From NCBI GenBank assembly GCA_037439425.1, contig JBBIWA010000005.1, positions 1 through 64,000 of the forward strand: DNA of 64,000 nucleotides. The letters run 5' to 3'. Position 1 is the first letter of the stretch. Every line of letters starts with the position of its first letter. The position numbers and the translations under genes were made by a program. Below are positions 18,184-27,719 of the stretch, piece after piece. This DNA is from JBBIWA01 sp037439425 (GTDB lineage: Bacteria > Acidobacteriota > Blastocatellia > RBC074). Below the pieces are notes generated by a model. That model made no database searches and was not told the origin of the DNA. It worked only from the letters and a program-made list of their open reading frames with translations.

Positions 18184-18921
18184 ATGGCTGAAACAATCAC
18201 CCTGGAAGTCGCACGCTACCGTCCGGAAGAAGAGACTGAACCTACGTTCCAAAGCTTCGAGGTGCCCTTCCGCAAGGATTGGGTAGTGCTCGATGCGCTC
18301 AATTACATCAAAGACAGGCTGGACGGGTCGCTCTCCTACCGCTGGAGTTGCCGGATGGGAGTCTGCGGCAGTTGCGGAATGATGGTCAACGGAGAACCGA
18401 AATTGACCTGCGCCACCTTCCTCTCGCATTACCTGCCGGGGCCTGTCCGGGTGGAGCCGCTGCGGTATTTCCCCATTGTGCGCGACCTTATCATCGAGAT
18501 GACCGATTTCATGATCAAACTCAAGAGCGTCAAACCCTGGATTGTGCGTGAGCAAGAGAAGCCGCTTTCGGAAGGGGAATACCTTCAGACGCCGGAGCAG
18601 TTGGATGACTACAAGCAATTCAGCATGTGCATCAACTGCATGCTGTGCTACGCCGCGTGTCCGGTCTATGGGTTGGATCAACACTTCATCGGGCCAGCAG
18701 CCATCGCCTTGGCGCAACGTTACAACAAAGATTCCCGCGACCAGGGAGCGCACGAGCGCCTCGAGATTCTCTCCCAGCACGAAGGAATCTGGGGCTGCAC
18801 CTTTGTCGGTGAATGCTCGAAGGCCTGTCCCAAGGGCGTGGACCCGGCCGGAGCGATTCAGCAGTACAAGTTGAAGGCTGCAGGAGAGTGGTTCAAATCA
18901 TTTCTCATGCCCCGGAGGTGA
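18184..18921 (+). CDS. frdB: Fumarate reductase iron-sulfur subunit
   Basis: The 245-residue subunit that carries electrons from quinol to FrdA. The [2Fe-2S] ligands are C56, C61, C64 and C76 (CRMGVCGSCGMMVNG). The [4Fe-4S] motif is CINCMLCYAAC, close to the E. coli FrdB sequence, and the [3Fe-4S] ligands are in CTFVGECSKACPKG. It begins within the read-through end of the broken toxin frame, with GAGGAAAG as ribosome-binding site 3 bases before the ATG. It is followed after 3 bases by frdC. Sequence and cysteine spacing differ from sdhB at 10555-11307, so the two complexes do not share this subunit. Confidence 0.95.
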   Translation: MAETITLEVARYRPEEETEPTFQSFEVPFRKDWVVLDALNYIKDRLDGSLSYRWSCRMGVCGSCGMMVNGEPKLTCATFLSHYLPGPVRVEPLRYFPIVRDLIIEMTDFMIKLKSVKPWIVREQEKPLSEGEYLQTPEQLDDYKQFSMCINCMLCYAACPVYGLDQHFIGPAAIALAQRYNKDSRDQGAHERLEILSQHEGIWGCTFVGECSKACPKGVDPAGAIQQYKLKAAGEWFKSFLMPRR

Positions 18922-18924
18922 GCC

Positions 18925-19341
18925 ATGAAGGAGATGCCTATCTACACCCAATATCATCCTCGGTGGTATCGCAAGCGAGTTTCAACCTACTGGTGGAGCC
19001 GGCAGTGGAGCCACTTGAGATTCATCCTGCGTGAGCTGAGCAGCCTTTCGGTTGCTTACTTCGTGGTGCTCGTCTTGCTGATGTTGCGTGCGCTGAGTCA
19101 GGGTGAGACGAGCTACGCCGAATTCCAGGAGTGGTTGAAGACGCCGCTGGCGCTCGCGCTTAACGTAACGGGTCTCTTCTTCGTGCTCTTTCATATGATC
19201 ACCTGGTTCAACCTGGCGCCGCGAGCGATGCCTGTGCGCGTGCGCGGCAAGCGTGTTCCTGACTGGCTCGTCGCAGCACCCAATTATGTTGCGTGGCTGG
19301 CGATCTCAGCGTTGATCGCCCGGTTTGTACTCGGAGGGTGA
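18925..19341 (+). CDS. frdC: Fumarate reductase subunit C (membrane anchor)
   Basis: A 138-residue membrane anchor. The N-terminus (YTQYHPRWYRKRVSTYWW) is characteristic of FrdC. Three transmembrane helices lie at about 38-56 (SLSVAYFVVLVLLMLRAL), 75-97 and 117-136. With FrdD it forms the haem-free type D anchor that binds menaquinol at two sites. The ATG at 18925 follows the frdB stop by 3 bases, with GGAGG upstream (in CCCCGGAGGTGAGCC). Its stop lies 1 base before frdD. Confidence 0.93.
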   Translation: MKEMPIYTQYHPRWYRKRVSTYWWSRQWSHLRFILRELSSLSVAYFVVLVLLMLRALSQGETSYAEFQEWLKTPLALALNVTGLFFVLFHMITWFNLAPRAMPVRVRGKRVPDWLVAAPNYVAWLAISALIARFVLGG

Positions 19342-19342
19342 G

Positions 19343-19696
19343 ATGGCCAAAAGGTCCATAGAGCCCCTTCTGTGGTCGCTCTTCAGCAGTGGCGGCGTGG
19401 TAGCGGCCTTTCTGATCCCGGTGCTCTTCTTTTTGTACGGTCTAGCCTTTCCGTTGGGATGGCTTGAAGCGCCGAGCTATCAGCAGACGCTTGCGCTGCT
19501 CAGGCGCCCTCTGGCGCGGCTGGCGCTGTTTGTGATCTGCTCTTTGCCGCTCTTTCACTGGGCGCATCGCTTTCGCTTCACGCTCTACGATGGGTTGCAG
19601 ATCAAACATCTCAATGAAGTGATCACAGCCTTCTGCTATGGCGGGGCGATGCTCGGCACAGTGCTGGCGGGTTATCTCTTGTGGAACATTCCATAA
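19343..19696 (+). CDS. frdD: Fumarate reductase subunit D (membrane anchor)
   Basis: A 117-residue second anchor with three transmembrane helices at about 13-37 (SSGGVVAAFLIPVLFFLYGL), 58-77 and 96-115. Recognisable FrdD features are SIEPLLWSLFSSGG near the N-terminus and HLNEVITAFCYGGA before the last helix. The ATG at 19343, one base after the frdC stop and preceded by GGAGGGTGAG, is preferred over an earlier in-frame start at 19325. It ends the frd operon; no clear terminator follows in the next 200 bases. Confidence 0.92.
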   Translation: MAKRSIEPLLWSLFSSGGVVAAFLIPVLFFLYGLAFPLGWLEAPSYQQTLALLRRPLARLALFVICSLPLFHWAHRFRFTLYDGLQIKHLNEVITAFCYGGAMLGTVLAGYLLWNIP

Positions 19697-19935
19697 CGCT
19701 ATTTTGTCATTGCTCAGTCGTCAGCTGCCCCTTGTCTGTGAGCAGCGGAAGCGAGATCTCGGTATCTGACCAGTGGCTAGAGCCAGTAGCTGAGTTTGTT
19801 TGATTAGCCGTTTGGCGCTCTTTCAGTGCTACTGACAACTGGCCAGGGATGTTCGGGTTGGGGCTGTTCTGGTTGCCAATGCTGGAGCGGACGCTTTTGA
19901 CCTGTAGTTCATTGGCAGGAAGCAAGGAGAGTTTT

Positions 19936-20421
19936 ATGCCAGTGCAAAAACTGAAGGAGTTTCTCGATAGCCATCAGATCAAGTATGTAACCATCAGCCA
20001 TTCACGCGCCTTCACTGCGCAAGAGGTCGCTGCCTCGGCGCACATTTCCGGCAAGGAGATAGCCAAGACGGTGATGGTCAAAATGGACGGGCGGATGGCC
20101 ATGGCCGTGCTGCCTGCTTCCGACAAAGTGGATTTCGAGCTGTTGAAGGCAGCCTCCGGCGCAGGCACCGTGGAACTGGCCAGCGAAGCCGAATTCAGAG
20201 GCCTGTTCCCTGAATGCGAAACCGGCGCGATGCCGCCTTTTGGTAATCTCTATGGGATGGACGTCTATGTCTCCGATGCGTTGACGTCTGATGAAGAGAT
20301 TGCCTTCAACGCCGGGACGCATACGGAGCTGATCAGGATGTCGTATCGGGATTTCGAGAACCTGGTCAAACCCAAAGTCGTGAGGCTTTCGTCCAGAGCC
20401 GCAGGCAATTTGCCAAGGTGA
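19936..20421 (+). CDS. YbaK/EbsC-type aminoacyl-tRNA deacylase
   Basis: A 161-residue protein covering a complete YbaK/ProX editing domain. The family hydrolyses mischarged tRNAs (often Ala- or Cys-tRNA-Pro) in the cytoplasm. Typical segments are ISHSRAFTAQEVAASAHISG, KEIAKTVMVK with the conserved lysine, and MPPFGNLYGMDVYVSD. The ATG at 19936 has AAGGAG six bases before it; the frame is open upstream but that part looks non-coding. It stands alone after frdD. The exact tRNA specificity cannot be decided from sequence. Confidence 0.88.
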   Translation: MPVQKLKEFLDSHQIKYVTISHSRAFTAQEVAASAHISGKEIAKTVMVKMDGRMAMAVLPASDKVDFELLKAASGAGTVELASEAEFRGLFPECETGAMPPFGNLYGMDVYVSDALTSDEEIAFNAGTHTELIRMSYRDFENLVKPKVVRLSSRAAGNLPR

Positions 20422-20642
20422 AGAGGATGAAACAACGGCCACCGCCAGGTAGTCCAATAGCAGCTCGGCAGCCCACGGCTGAAGGGGACGATTGTGGCCT
20501 CATCGCTGGAAACCAGATGATCAGTGCTGCGGCGTCTCAGGTCGCCCAGTCCGGAAGCTGTGATCTGGCGCGACGCATTTAGCTGAGCTTCTGCCGCTGA
20601 GAACTGACCAATGACAAATGACCAGGCTCGCAGGAGAACGCT

Positions 20643-21140
20643 ATGTTTGAACTCAAGCCGCTTTCCAAAGAAGCCATTCCCCAGGCCCTCGAAAAAGCGC
20701 ATCTCTATCGCCTGCTCAACGAACCGGCTGAGGCTGAAAGCATCTGCCTTGACGTGTTGGAGATCGATCCCGAAAATCAGCAGGCGCTCGTCACCCTGCT
20801 GCTGGCGCTGACCGACCGCTTCACCAAAGGCTACGCTATCGGCGCCACTCAAGCCAAAGAGGTGCTGCCCCGGCTTAAAGACGAGTACCAACGTGCCTAC
20901 TATGCCGGATTGATCTGCGAGCGTCAGGCTAAAGCCCGGCTCCATCAAGGCACACCTGGCGCCCGCTTTGATGCTTACGAATGGCTGCGCGAGGCGATGA
21001 GCTGGTACGAGAAAGCTGAAGCGATCCGTCCCCCTGGCAACGATGACGCCATTCTGCGCTGGAACGCCTGCGCGCGCATTCTCATGCGCAACAACCTGAC
21101 GCCCAGACAGGTGGAAAGCACCGAACACATGCTGGAGTGA
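20643..21140 (+). CDS. TPR-like hypothetical protein
   Basis: A 165-residue, soluble, all-helical protein. Residues 15-60 form a TPR-like pair (KAHLYRLLNEPAEAESICLD, then VLEIDPENQQALVTLLLAL) and residues 115-140 another (WLREAMSWYEKAEAIRPPG). A good ribosome-binding site (AGGAGA) precedes the ATG at 20643. It has no membrane or signal sequence. It may be a scaffold; no function can be assigned. It lies 195 bases before uvrC in the same direction, without an obvious terminator between. Confidence 0.7.
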   Translation: MFELKPLSKEAIPQALEKAHLYRLLNEPAEAESICLDVLEIDPENQQALVTLLLALTDRFTKGYAIGATQAKEVLPRLKDEYQRAYYAGLICERQAKARLHQGTPGARFDAYEWLREAMSWYEKAEAIRPPGNDDAILRWNACARILMRNNLTPRQVESTEHMLE

Positions 21141-21335
21141 CACTGTTTGATGCCCTTGGCTCCTGCCATCTCTAATTTCGGCTCTTGCCGTAACAGACTC
21201 GTGGTCTTCCCATCTCGTGCGGTCTGATTTAGGCTGATGCAGGAGATTTCGCCGGCTAGATTGGTGATTTCTCGTGCTAACTCTGAGCCCTGACAAGTTA
21301 AGGGAAGGAGAGGCTGATGGGCGGCCCGAACGACT

Positions 21336-23186
21336 ATGACTCTCGATGAGAAACTCCAGAACCTGCCGGCCCAACCTGGCTGTTACCTGCACAAGAATAG
21401 CCGGGGCGAAATCATCTATGTGGGCAAGGCCAAGAATTTGCGCCAGCGCGTGCGCCAGTATTTTCAAAGCTCGCGCGCGATGGATGCGAAGACGCAGGAA
21501 CTAGTTTCGCGCATCACGGACTTCGAGTTCATCGTAACCGACAATGAGGTCGAGGCGCTGATTTTGGAATCGAATCTAATCAAACTGCACAGGCCGCGCT
21601 ACAACGTCCTGCTCAAAGACGACAAACAGTATCCGCACCTCAAGCTCACCATCAACGAACCATTCCCGCGCATCTTCAAAGTGCGCAAAGTGGAGAAAGA
21701 TGGGGCCGTCTATTTTGGGCCTTACCTGCCCGCCTCGCTCGCTGACAAGACCGTCGCACTGGTCAATCGGGAATTCCAACTGCGCACCTGTTCGGATGAA
21801 GTTTACGAGATTTACAAGCGCGCTGGGCGGCCCTGTATGGAATATCAGATCAAACGCTGCCTGGGGCCGTGCCAGAAGGATTTGTGCACGCCGGAGCAGT
21901 ATAAAGAAGCGGTTAGCGATGTCCGGCTACTGCTTGAAGGCAAGGACAAAGAATTAGCTGCCGAGTTAGAGGCGCGCATGCTGAAGGCCTCTGATGAACT
22001 GCGCTTCGAGCAGGCGGCGAAGTATCGTGATCTCTTGAAGACTGTCCGCGCCCTGAGCGAGCAGCAAAAGATGATGAGCGCGCCCGACGAGGAGATCGAC
22101 ATCTTCGGCTACTATCGCGAAGGCTCTCAGCTCGCGCTGCAACTCTTCACCATGCGCGAAGGCAAGATCATTGGACGGCGCGAATTTTACTGGGAAGACG
22201 TGCCGGTTGAGGGTTTCGATCCGAGCCAGTTCCTGGGCGCGGTACTTGAGCAGTACTACATGATGGGCAACTACGTGCCACTCGAAATTCACGTGCCAGT
22301 GGATTGGGAAGGCCGCGAGTTGCTCGAACAGGCTTTAAGCGAAAAGCGTGGCCGTCGCGTCCACATCCTTGATCCGCAGCGCGGGCGCAAGCGCGAGTTG
22401 ATTGATCTGGTTGAGAAGAATGCGAAGCTGGGCTTCGAGCAGCGCTTCCGCGTGATCAAACCCGATTTGGCGAGGGTGCTCACGGAGCTACAGGAGATAC
22501 TGAGCCTGCCCAGCTATCCGCATCGCATCGAATCATTCGACATTTCGCATATTCAAGGTTCGGACAACGTGGCGGCGATGGTGGTGTGCGAAGACGGTGT
22601 GATGAAGAAGTCTGACTACCGCAAATTTATCATCAAATCGGTTCAGGGCGCGGATGATTTCGCCTCACTGAATGAAGCTGTGAGGCGGCGTTACGCACGT
22701 TTGCTGCGTGAAGAAAAGCCTCTGCCAGATGTGGTTTTCATTGATGGTGGCAAAGGCCAGCTCGCCGCTGCCGCTGCCGCGCTTCATGAGCTGGGTCTTG
22801 CCAATTTACCCATAGTCGGGATTGTCAAACCACGCGGGCGGCACGAAGAGATCAGCCATCTGCTGGTCAAGGGTCGCGAAGACGAGCCAATCGTGTTGGA
22901 GAGGACCTCACCCGTGCTGCGCCTGGTGCGGATGATTCGCGACGAGACGCATCGTTTCGCCCTGGCTTACCATCGCCAGCGGCGCGCGATGCGTGACTTC
23001 AAGTCAGAATTGACTTCAATTCCAGGCGTGGGCGAAAAATTGAAAGAGCGCTTGCTGCGCAATTTCGGCAGCCTCAAACGCGTCTCTGAAGCCACGGTCG
23101 CAGAACTAAAGCCTTTTGTCGGAGAGAAGCAGGCCGAACGCATCGTGGCCCACTTTAATGAAAGGCGGAAAGAAGATCGCTCTTGA
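21336..23186 (+). CDS. uvrC: Excinuclease ABC subunit C
   Basis: UvrC makes both incisions around bulky DNA lesions in the UvrABC nucleotide-excision-repair complex. At 616 residues it is full length. The N-terminal GIY-YIG nuclease has GCYLHKN and IIYVGKAKNLRQRVRQYF (about 15-47). The UVR (UvrB-binding) helix pair spans about 200-240 (SDELRFEQAAKYRDLL). The C-terminal RNase H-like nuclease includes ESFDISHIQGSDNVAAMVV and VFIDGGKGQL, and two helix-hairpin-helix motifs end the protein (SIPGVGEKLKERLLRNFGSL). The ATG at 21336 is preferred from the alignment, although a strong ribosome-binding site is lacking. No other uvr gene is in the window. Confidence 0.96.
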   Translation: MTLDEKLQNLPAQPGCYLHKNSRGEIIYVGKAKNLRQRVRQYFQSSRAMDAKTQELVSRITDFEFIVTDNEVEALILESNLIKLHRPRYNVLLKDDKQYPHLKLTINEPFPRIFKVRKVEKDGAVYFGPYLPASLADKTVALVNREFQLRTCSDEVYEIYKRAGRPCMEYQIKRCLGPCQKDLCTPEQYKEAVSDVRLLLEGKDKELAAELEARMLKASDELRFEQAAKYRDLLKTVRALSEQQKMMSAPDEEIDIFGYYREGSQLALQLFTMREGKIIGRREFYWEDVPVEGFDPSQFLGAVLEQYYMMGNYVPLEIHVPVDWEGRELLEQALSEKRGRRVHILDPQRGRKRELIDLVEKNAKLGFEQRFRVIKPDLARVLTELQEILSLPSYPHRIESFDISHIQGSDNVAAMVVCEDGVMKKSDYRKFIIKSVQGADDFASLNEAVRRRYARLLREEKPLPDVVFIDGGKGQLAAAAAALHELGLANLPIVGIVKPRGRHEEISHLLVKGREDEPIVLERTSPVLRLVRMIRDETHRFALAYHRQRRAMRDFKSELTSIPGVGEKLKERLLRNFGSLKRVSEATVAELKPFVGEKQAERIVAHFNERRKEDRS

Positions 23187-23417
23187 CCAGCTTGCTTGGC
23201 AGAGGGACCACACGCTCGCCTGGCGGAAAGCATTGCAACTCACTGGCGGCCTCACAGAAGCTAATCGGATCGGCGAAGCTTGAGACACTCACTCCTAGAA
23301 GCATTCTCCATTGTTCGCACTGGGAGGATGGCCCCGCCTGCAAAACAATTGAGAATGGAGAATTGACAATGGAGAATGATCCTCAGCAGGTACTGTACCA
23401 ACCTCGCTTGTTCCGAT

Positions 23418-24047
23418 TCAGTAATCTTCCGCCAGCTGCTTCAAACGAGGCTTGTCGGGACTTTGTACTTTCTTGAGATACTCCTTGAGCAAGGCTGATA
23501 AGTTTTTATCAGCATTTTGATTCTCCTCTTCCTTCAACTCATTGCTCTGGTACTTTAGCTCCAGCGCCAGCCTGGAATCAGCCAGCGCTCCTTGACCATC
23601 CCGCAAGAAGTGTTTCATCGCTCCCGAAATGAGCAACAGCTCTTTGCGGATTCCCGCGTTTTGCCTGTCGCTGAGCATTTTCTGACAGATGCTCAGCGCT
23701 TTGCTGCGTGCTTCGTCCGCGCCTGCCGGATCCTCCTCCCGGTCAAAGTGGTAACCCAGGGTGCGATAGAAACTACACCAAAACTCATCATCTTGGCCCA
23801 GCTCAGCATAGACTTTTTCGGCCACCTTGAGCCTTCGGGCTACCGGTATCTTTGCGTAATCAGAAAGGTCGTAATCCAACCTCAGGCCTTCAAGCTGTTT
23901 CCGAATGGCCGGGAGTTTCCCCTTGGGCAGTTTCTCAAAGCCCCACATAAAAGCCGACAGATAACATTTCTTGCAGGTGTAAACGGTCGGGGTATCAGTG
24001 AGTGGCCAGAAAATCCACTGGTATTTCGATGAGGATTGGTAAATGTT
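23418..24047 (-). pseudogene. 5'-truncated gene fused to a transposase remnant
   Basis: The reading frame ending at 23418 encodes about 210 residues with TDTPTVYTCKKC, a CxxC pair followed by SAFMWGF, and then a helical region (RRLKVAEKVYAELGQ through KALSICQKML). The arrangement of a CxxC head and TPR-like helices resembles DUF2225-type proteins. Its own start is missing: upstream of about 24047 the same frame continues into an IS4-family transposase fragment (IALWYYWRWR). An insertion appears to have replaced the 5' end. A fused product from an internal start is possible but unlikely. A leader or signal peptide cannot be seen. Confidence 0.6.
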
Positions 24048-24795
24048 ATTGCGCCAGCGCCAGTAGTACCAGAGAGCGATAGTCTCGGCGCTGACACTGG
24101 CTGGCGGCCCCGTCCACAGCTGCCAGGTGGCCAGCACTCGATCTTGGGCACGCGCACAGGGCGCCAGGACAGGCGCAAGCTCGGCGGGCGTCCGGGGATG
24201 GTCTGGCAGGTCAGTTTCCCGTTCCAGCGGTGCCCTTTGCGCGCCGCCCTGGTGAGTGTGATGGTTGTTTCGGCCACGTACTGAAGCACGCGCCGGCCTT
24301 GGTACTTTCGCCCGGCGGGCGAAGCGAAACTGGTTCTGGAGGCTGGCCTCAACTTCGCTCAAGAGGCGGCTGCGGGCCTTGGTGCTCGAAGTCGTCGCAC
24401 GGCGACGGCCGCGAATCACAAAGAGGCGCCCACAGCGGTCAAATCGGCGAGAGGTGCAGCCTCCCTGTCGGCCTCGCGATCAATAACAGGCTGTCGGCCT
24501 CGCGGTCAATGATATGAACACAGGGCTTGCCCAAGTCTTGTGGCTCGACGTAGCCCATCGTGCGGTTGACTTCATCGATTCCCGGGCGGCGCCTGCTGTG
24601 GTGCAGCGTGCTGAAAACATTCACGCTGAATTCACCAAGTTGACTTCATCGATTTCCGGGCGGCGCGTGGGCTACGGCGGCGGCCTCCAGCCCCAGCGTG
24701 CAGCGGCGCGCCATCCCGATCCGAGATCGGCAAAGCTGTCTGCAACAAGTAGCCGAAGTCATTCTTGTTGTAAAGCACGATCCGATCCTTTTTGC
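24048..24795 (-). mobile_element. Decayed IS4-family transposase
   Basis: Reading the minus strand from 24795, pieces of one IS4-type DDE transposase appear in order but in different frames: RIVLYNKNDFGYLLQTALPI and SDRDGAPL (24795-24700), VEPQDLGKPCVHIIDREADS (24555-24490), RRVLQYVAETTITLTRAARK (about 24310-24230), and RVLATWQLWTGPPASVSAET with IALWYYWRWR (24160-24048). The order and spacing fit one protein with at least three frameshifts and internal losses. A 74-base offset duplication (GTTGACTTCATCGATT at 24565 and 24639) lies inside. No terminal inverted repeats could be identified. The element is inactive. Confidence 0.8.
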
Positions 24796-25135
24796 TCTCG
24801 TGGTGATTCACGTTGTCGGCTAGGCAAGCTTCTGAGCTACTGATGCCACGAGCTTGCCTCGTGGTGATTCACGTTATCGGCTACCGTAGCCACCAGCGTG
24901 AGACTCCACAAGACTTCTCTCGTGGCATCTTCAATGCTCGCCTAGTTCCCGGTAGCAAGTAGCGTGAGGCTCCACAAGGCTTGTCTCGTGGCATCTTCAA
25001 TGCTCTGATGGCTCGCTGTAGCCACCAGCGTGAGACTCCACAAGGCTTGTCCCGTGGCATCTTCAATCCTTGCCTAGCTCCCTGTAGCCACTAGCGTGAG
25101 GCTCCACAAGACTTCTCTCGTAGCATCGGCATACA
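24776..25135. repeat. Tandem array of repeat family B (about 66-base period)
   Basis: Four degenerate copies of GTAGCCACCAGCGTGAGACT followed by CCACAAGGCTTGTCTCGTGG begin near 24887, 24952, 25018 and 25085. Two inverted partial copies lie before them (24795-24882). Each unit contains CCACAAG..CTCGTGG, able to pair as a hairpin. The spacers are themselves similar (CATCTTCAATGCT), so this is not a CRISPR array. Confidence 0.8.
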
Positions 25136-25998
25136 AAAACTTGGGTGATGACAAAGGCTCAAGCCCAGCCTATTTGGAAGGCTGAAACTCTTTCGCAGCT
25201 CCCCAAGGCAGTTGGGGGATGGTCCAACTCTAGCCTCTCGGCTTGGTGAGCCCCCCTCCTCAGCGGGGCAGGAAGCTGGACCTGAACGATCCCCCAATGC
25301 CGCTTCAAGGGATTGAGCCTCAGCTTTCCACCCTTATCCTGGCGCCCAGGGCGGCCACCCCCTGGGCAGCGCTCAAATGTTGTTTGACCAGTCTGCGATA
25401 GCGCGCTTGCAAGCGCGGTTCGAGTTCAGGAACTTTTATTACCATAGACTCTCGTGTACCACATCTTGACTTGTGCAGAAACTAATGGCGTGCGCTCCCA
25501 GGATTTTCCGCAGGAGTCGACGATGAAAACTTCACGAGCGTACGCTTTTAGCGTGCCTGGTCTAAAAGCAACTGCCAGCTCAACCAAGACAGACACGCTG
25601 GGGGCGTGCCTATCCAAGTGTCTTCTGCAGGAGTCGTGCAGATCGCGTGGCAGCGCCCTGAAAGCAAAGAGGGTAAACTGCAGGTGGGACGCCCTCCCGA
25701 CCCTTGCTCCTGACTCCTACCCTGAAGGCAAGGAAAGTCAATTGCGGGCGAGACGTCCGCCTACCTATAGAAGCGCCACAGCAAGATGTGGATTTGATAG
25801 GTGTTGGGCTTGAAGGAGCAGCGCGCCTAGTGGGAGTAGCTCGTTGGGCGGATCGGATGAAGGGGCCAGGCTCACTACCGGTTGCTGCTCCTGACTCGCT
25901 TTCGCCCCTCGTTCCCGCAGTGCCGCGAAAAATGTTCCCCTGCATCTTGGCATGTTTTTCCTCATATAGGGATTTTCAGCTGCTGGGCGAATGGGCCA
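25136..25998. other. Gene-poor region before iolB
   Basis: About 860 bases. At 25195-25310 there are inverted GGGGGAT / ATCCCCC patches (TTGGGGGATGG and GATCCCCCAA), possibly a degenerate structured element. At 25487-25516 and 25592-25633 lie two partial copies of repeat family A, each ending in CAGGAG but not followed by a credible gene. No gene with family resemblance is present on either strand. Confidence 0.5.
25487..25633 (+). repeat. Dispersed repeat family A, two partial copies without a gene
   Basis: Right-end sequences GCGTGCGCTCCCAGGATTTT..GCAGGAG (25487-25516) and a degenerate CACGCTGGGGGCGTGC...GCAGGAG (25592-25633). Unlike the copies at 40 kb, 43.8 kb, 48.8 kb and 56.8 kb, the frame after the AGGAG (ATG at 25523) has no recognisable protein. 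Confidence 0.65.
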
Positions 25999-26027
25999 TT
26001 GACAATCGGTCTCGGTGGTTTTATAGT
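25999..26027 (+). promoter_or_regulatory. Sigma-70-type promoter of iolB-gntR
   Basis: TTGACA (25999-26004), a 17-base spacer and TATAGT (26022-26027) form a near-consensus promoter, ending 113 bases before the iolB start. It is the clearest promoter in the window. Confidence 0.75.
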
Positions 26028-26031
26028 GCAA

Positions 26032-26042
26032 TGGTCAAACCA
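26032..26042. promoter_or_regulatory. Candidate FadR/GntR operator TGGT-N3-ACCA
   Basis: TGGTCAAACCA is a perfect dyad (TGGT-CAA-ACCA). It matches the operator style of FadR-subfamily (FCD) regulators and lies 5 bases after the -10 box, where the transcription start should be. A regulator of exactly this family is encoded at 26946-27719, so autorepression of iolB-gntR is the natural inference. Confidence 0.65.
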
Positions 26043-26140
26043 ATTGACAGTAGCACCTGAAGCAACTAGGCCGTATCTGGCCGCGTAGGTGATCCCTTAA
26101 TTGCGCGGCGGCCCCCACTTACCGTTACCGGAGCTGTCAA

Positions 26141-26935
26141 GTGGATTATCTCATCAAGAAAAGCAACATTGGCGAAGGTCTTCAATTCCTTGTGCGTCGC
26201 CAGGCGCACGGAATGCAGTTCATTGATTTCGGCTTGCTTCATTTGCGTCCGGGGGAGCAATCGCCTCATCACTTCGCTGGTAAAGAAGCGGGGATAGTTA
26301 TCCTCAGCGGGCGTTGTACGCTAGAGGGTGACGGCCAGATTTACTCCGCTCTTGGTGAGCGCGAGAACGTATTTGCTGGCCGGGCAACAGCGATCTACAT
26401 TCCACCAGACAAAAAGTTCACCCTGATTGGTGAAACTGATGCTGAGCTTGCGATCGCGCTTGCGCCTGCAGATCAAGCTAGCGGCGAAATACAGGTGGTA
26501 CGGCCTGTTGATGTCAAGGTCAATCAGCGAGGGCGCGACAATTGGGCGCGCGAGGTCCACGACATCATTGACGAACGCATCAATGCCTCGCATCTGACTA
26601 TTGGGGAGACCTACAATCCGCCGGGCAACTGGTCAAGCTATCCGCCTCACAAGCATGAGCGCGAGATTGAAGGTGTTGAGTCAAAACACGAAGAGGTCTA
26701 CTACTTCAAGATGAATCCCCCGCAAGGGTTCTCCTTGATGCGTCTTTATCAGGATGATGGGCGCGATCAAGCTATCGTCGTCGAAGATGGCGACACAGTA
26801 CTGTTGCCCAATGGTTATCATCCGGTGGCCGCTGCGCCCGGTTATCAGGCTTATTACCTGTGGATTCTGGCAGGAGAAAAACGCACCCTGCTGATGCACG
26901 ACGATCCGAGACATAGCTGGATCAAGAAACAATAG
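26141..26935 (+). CDS. iolB: 5-deoxy-glucuronate isomerase
   Basis: A 264-residue bicupin of the KduI/IolB family. IolB converts 5-deoxy-D-glucuronate to 5-dehydro-2-deoxy-D-gluconate in myo-inositol breakdown. The N-terminal cupin includes FGLLHLRPGEQSPHHFAGKE and the C-terminal cupin SSYPPHKHEREIEGVESKHE, with the metal-binding HxH...E pattern typical of IolB. LPNGYHPVAAAPGYQAYYLW follows. The start is the GTG at 26141, with GGAG 9 bases upstream; no in-frame ATG comes before the conserved region. Ten bases separate it from the regulator gene, and both lie behind one promoter. No other iol genes are visible, so the rest of the pathway is elsewhere or the substrate differs. Confidence 0.92.
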   Translation: MDYLIKKSNIGEGLQFLVRRQAHGMQFIDFGLLHLRPGEQSPHHFAGKEAGIVILSGRCTLEGDGQIYSALGERENVFAGRATAIYIPPDKKFTLIGETDAELAIALAPADQASGEIQVVRPVDVKVNQRGRDNWAREVHDIIDERINASHLTIGETYNPPGNWSSYPPHKHEREIEGVESKHEEVYYFKMNPPQGFSLMRLYQDDGRDQAIVVEDGDTVLLPNGYHPVAAAPGYQAYYLWILAGEKRTLLMHDDPRHSWIKKQ

Positions 26936-26945
26936 GAGCAGAGCG

Positions 26946-27719
<774 letters not shown>

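Noticed and set aside
20427..20582. 51-codon open frame after the YbaK gene
   Set aside because: The AAGAGG is too close to the ATG for a normal ribosome-binding site and the translation has no family resemblance.
24881..25066. Minus-strand frame with repeated MPRDKPCG peptide
   Set aside because: It is the translation of the tandem DNA repeat.
24776..25135. Possible CRISPR array
   Set aside because: Units are degenerate, the intervening sequences are similar to each other, unit lengths vary, and no cas gene is in the window.
25195..25330. Possible structured RNA (GGGGGAT / ATCCCCC pairing)
   Set aside because: No match to any riboswitch or ncRNA pattern I know; the pairing is imperfect.
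25523..25813. Open frame following a family A repeat and AGGAG
   Set aside because: It is composed largely of further repeat copies and its translation shows no conserved protein features; kept only as a gene-less repeat copy.
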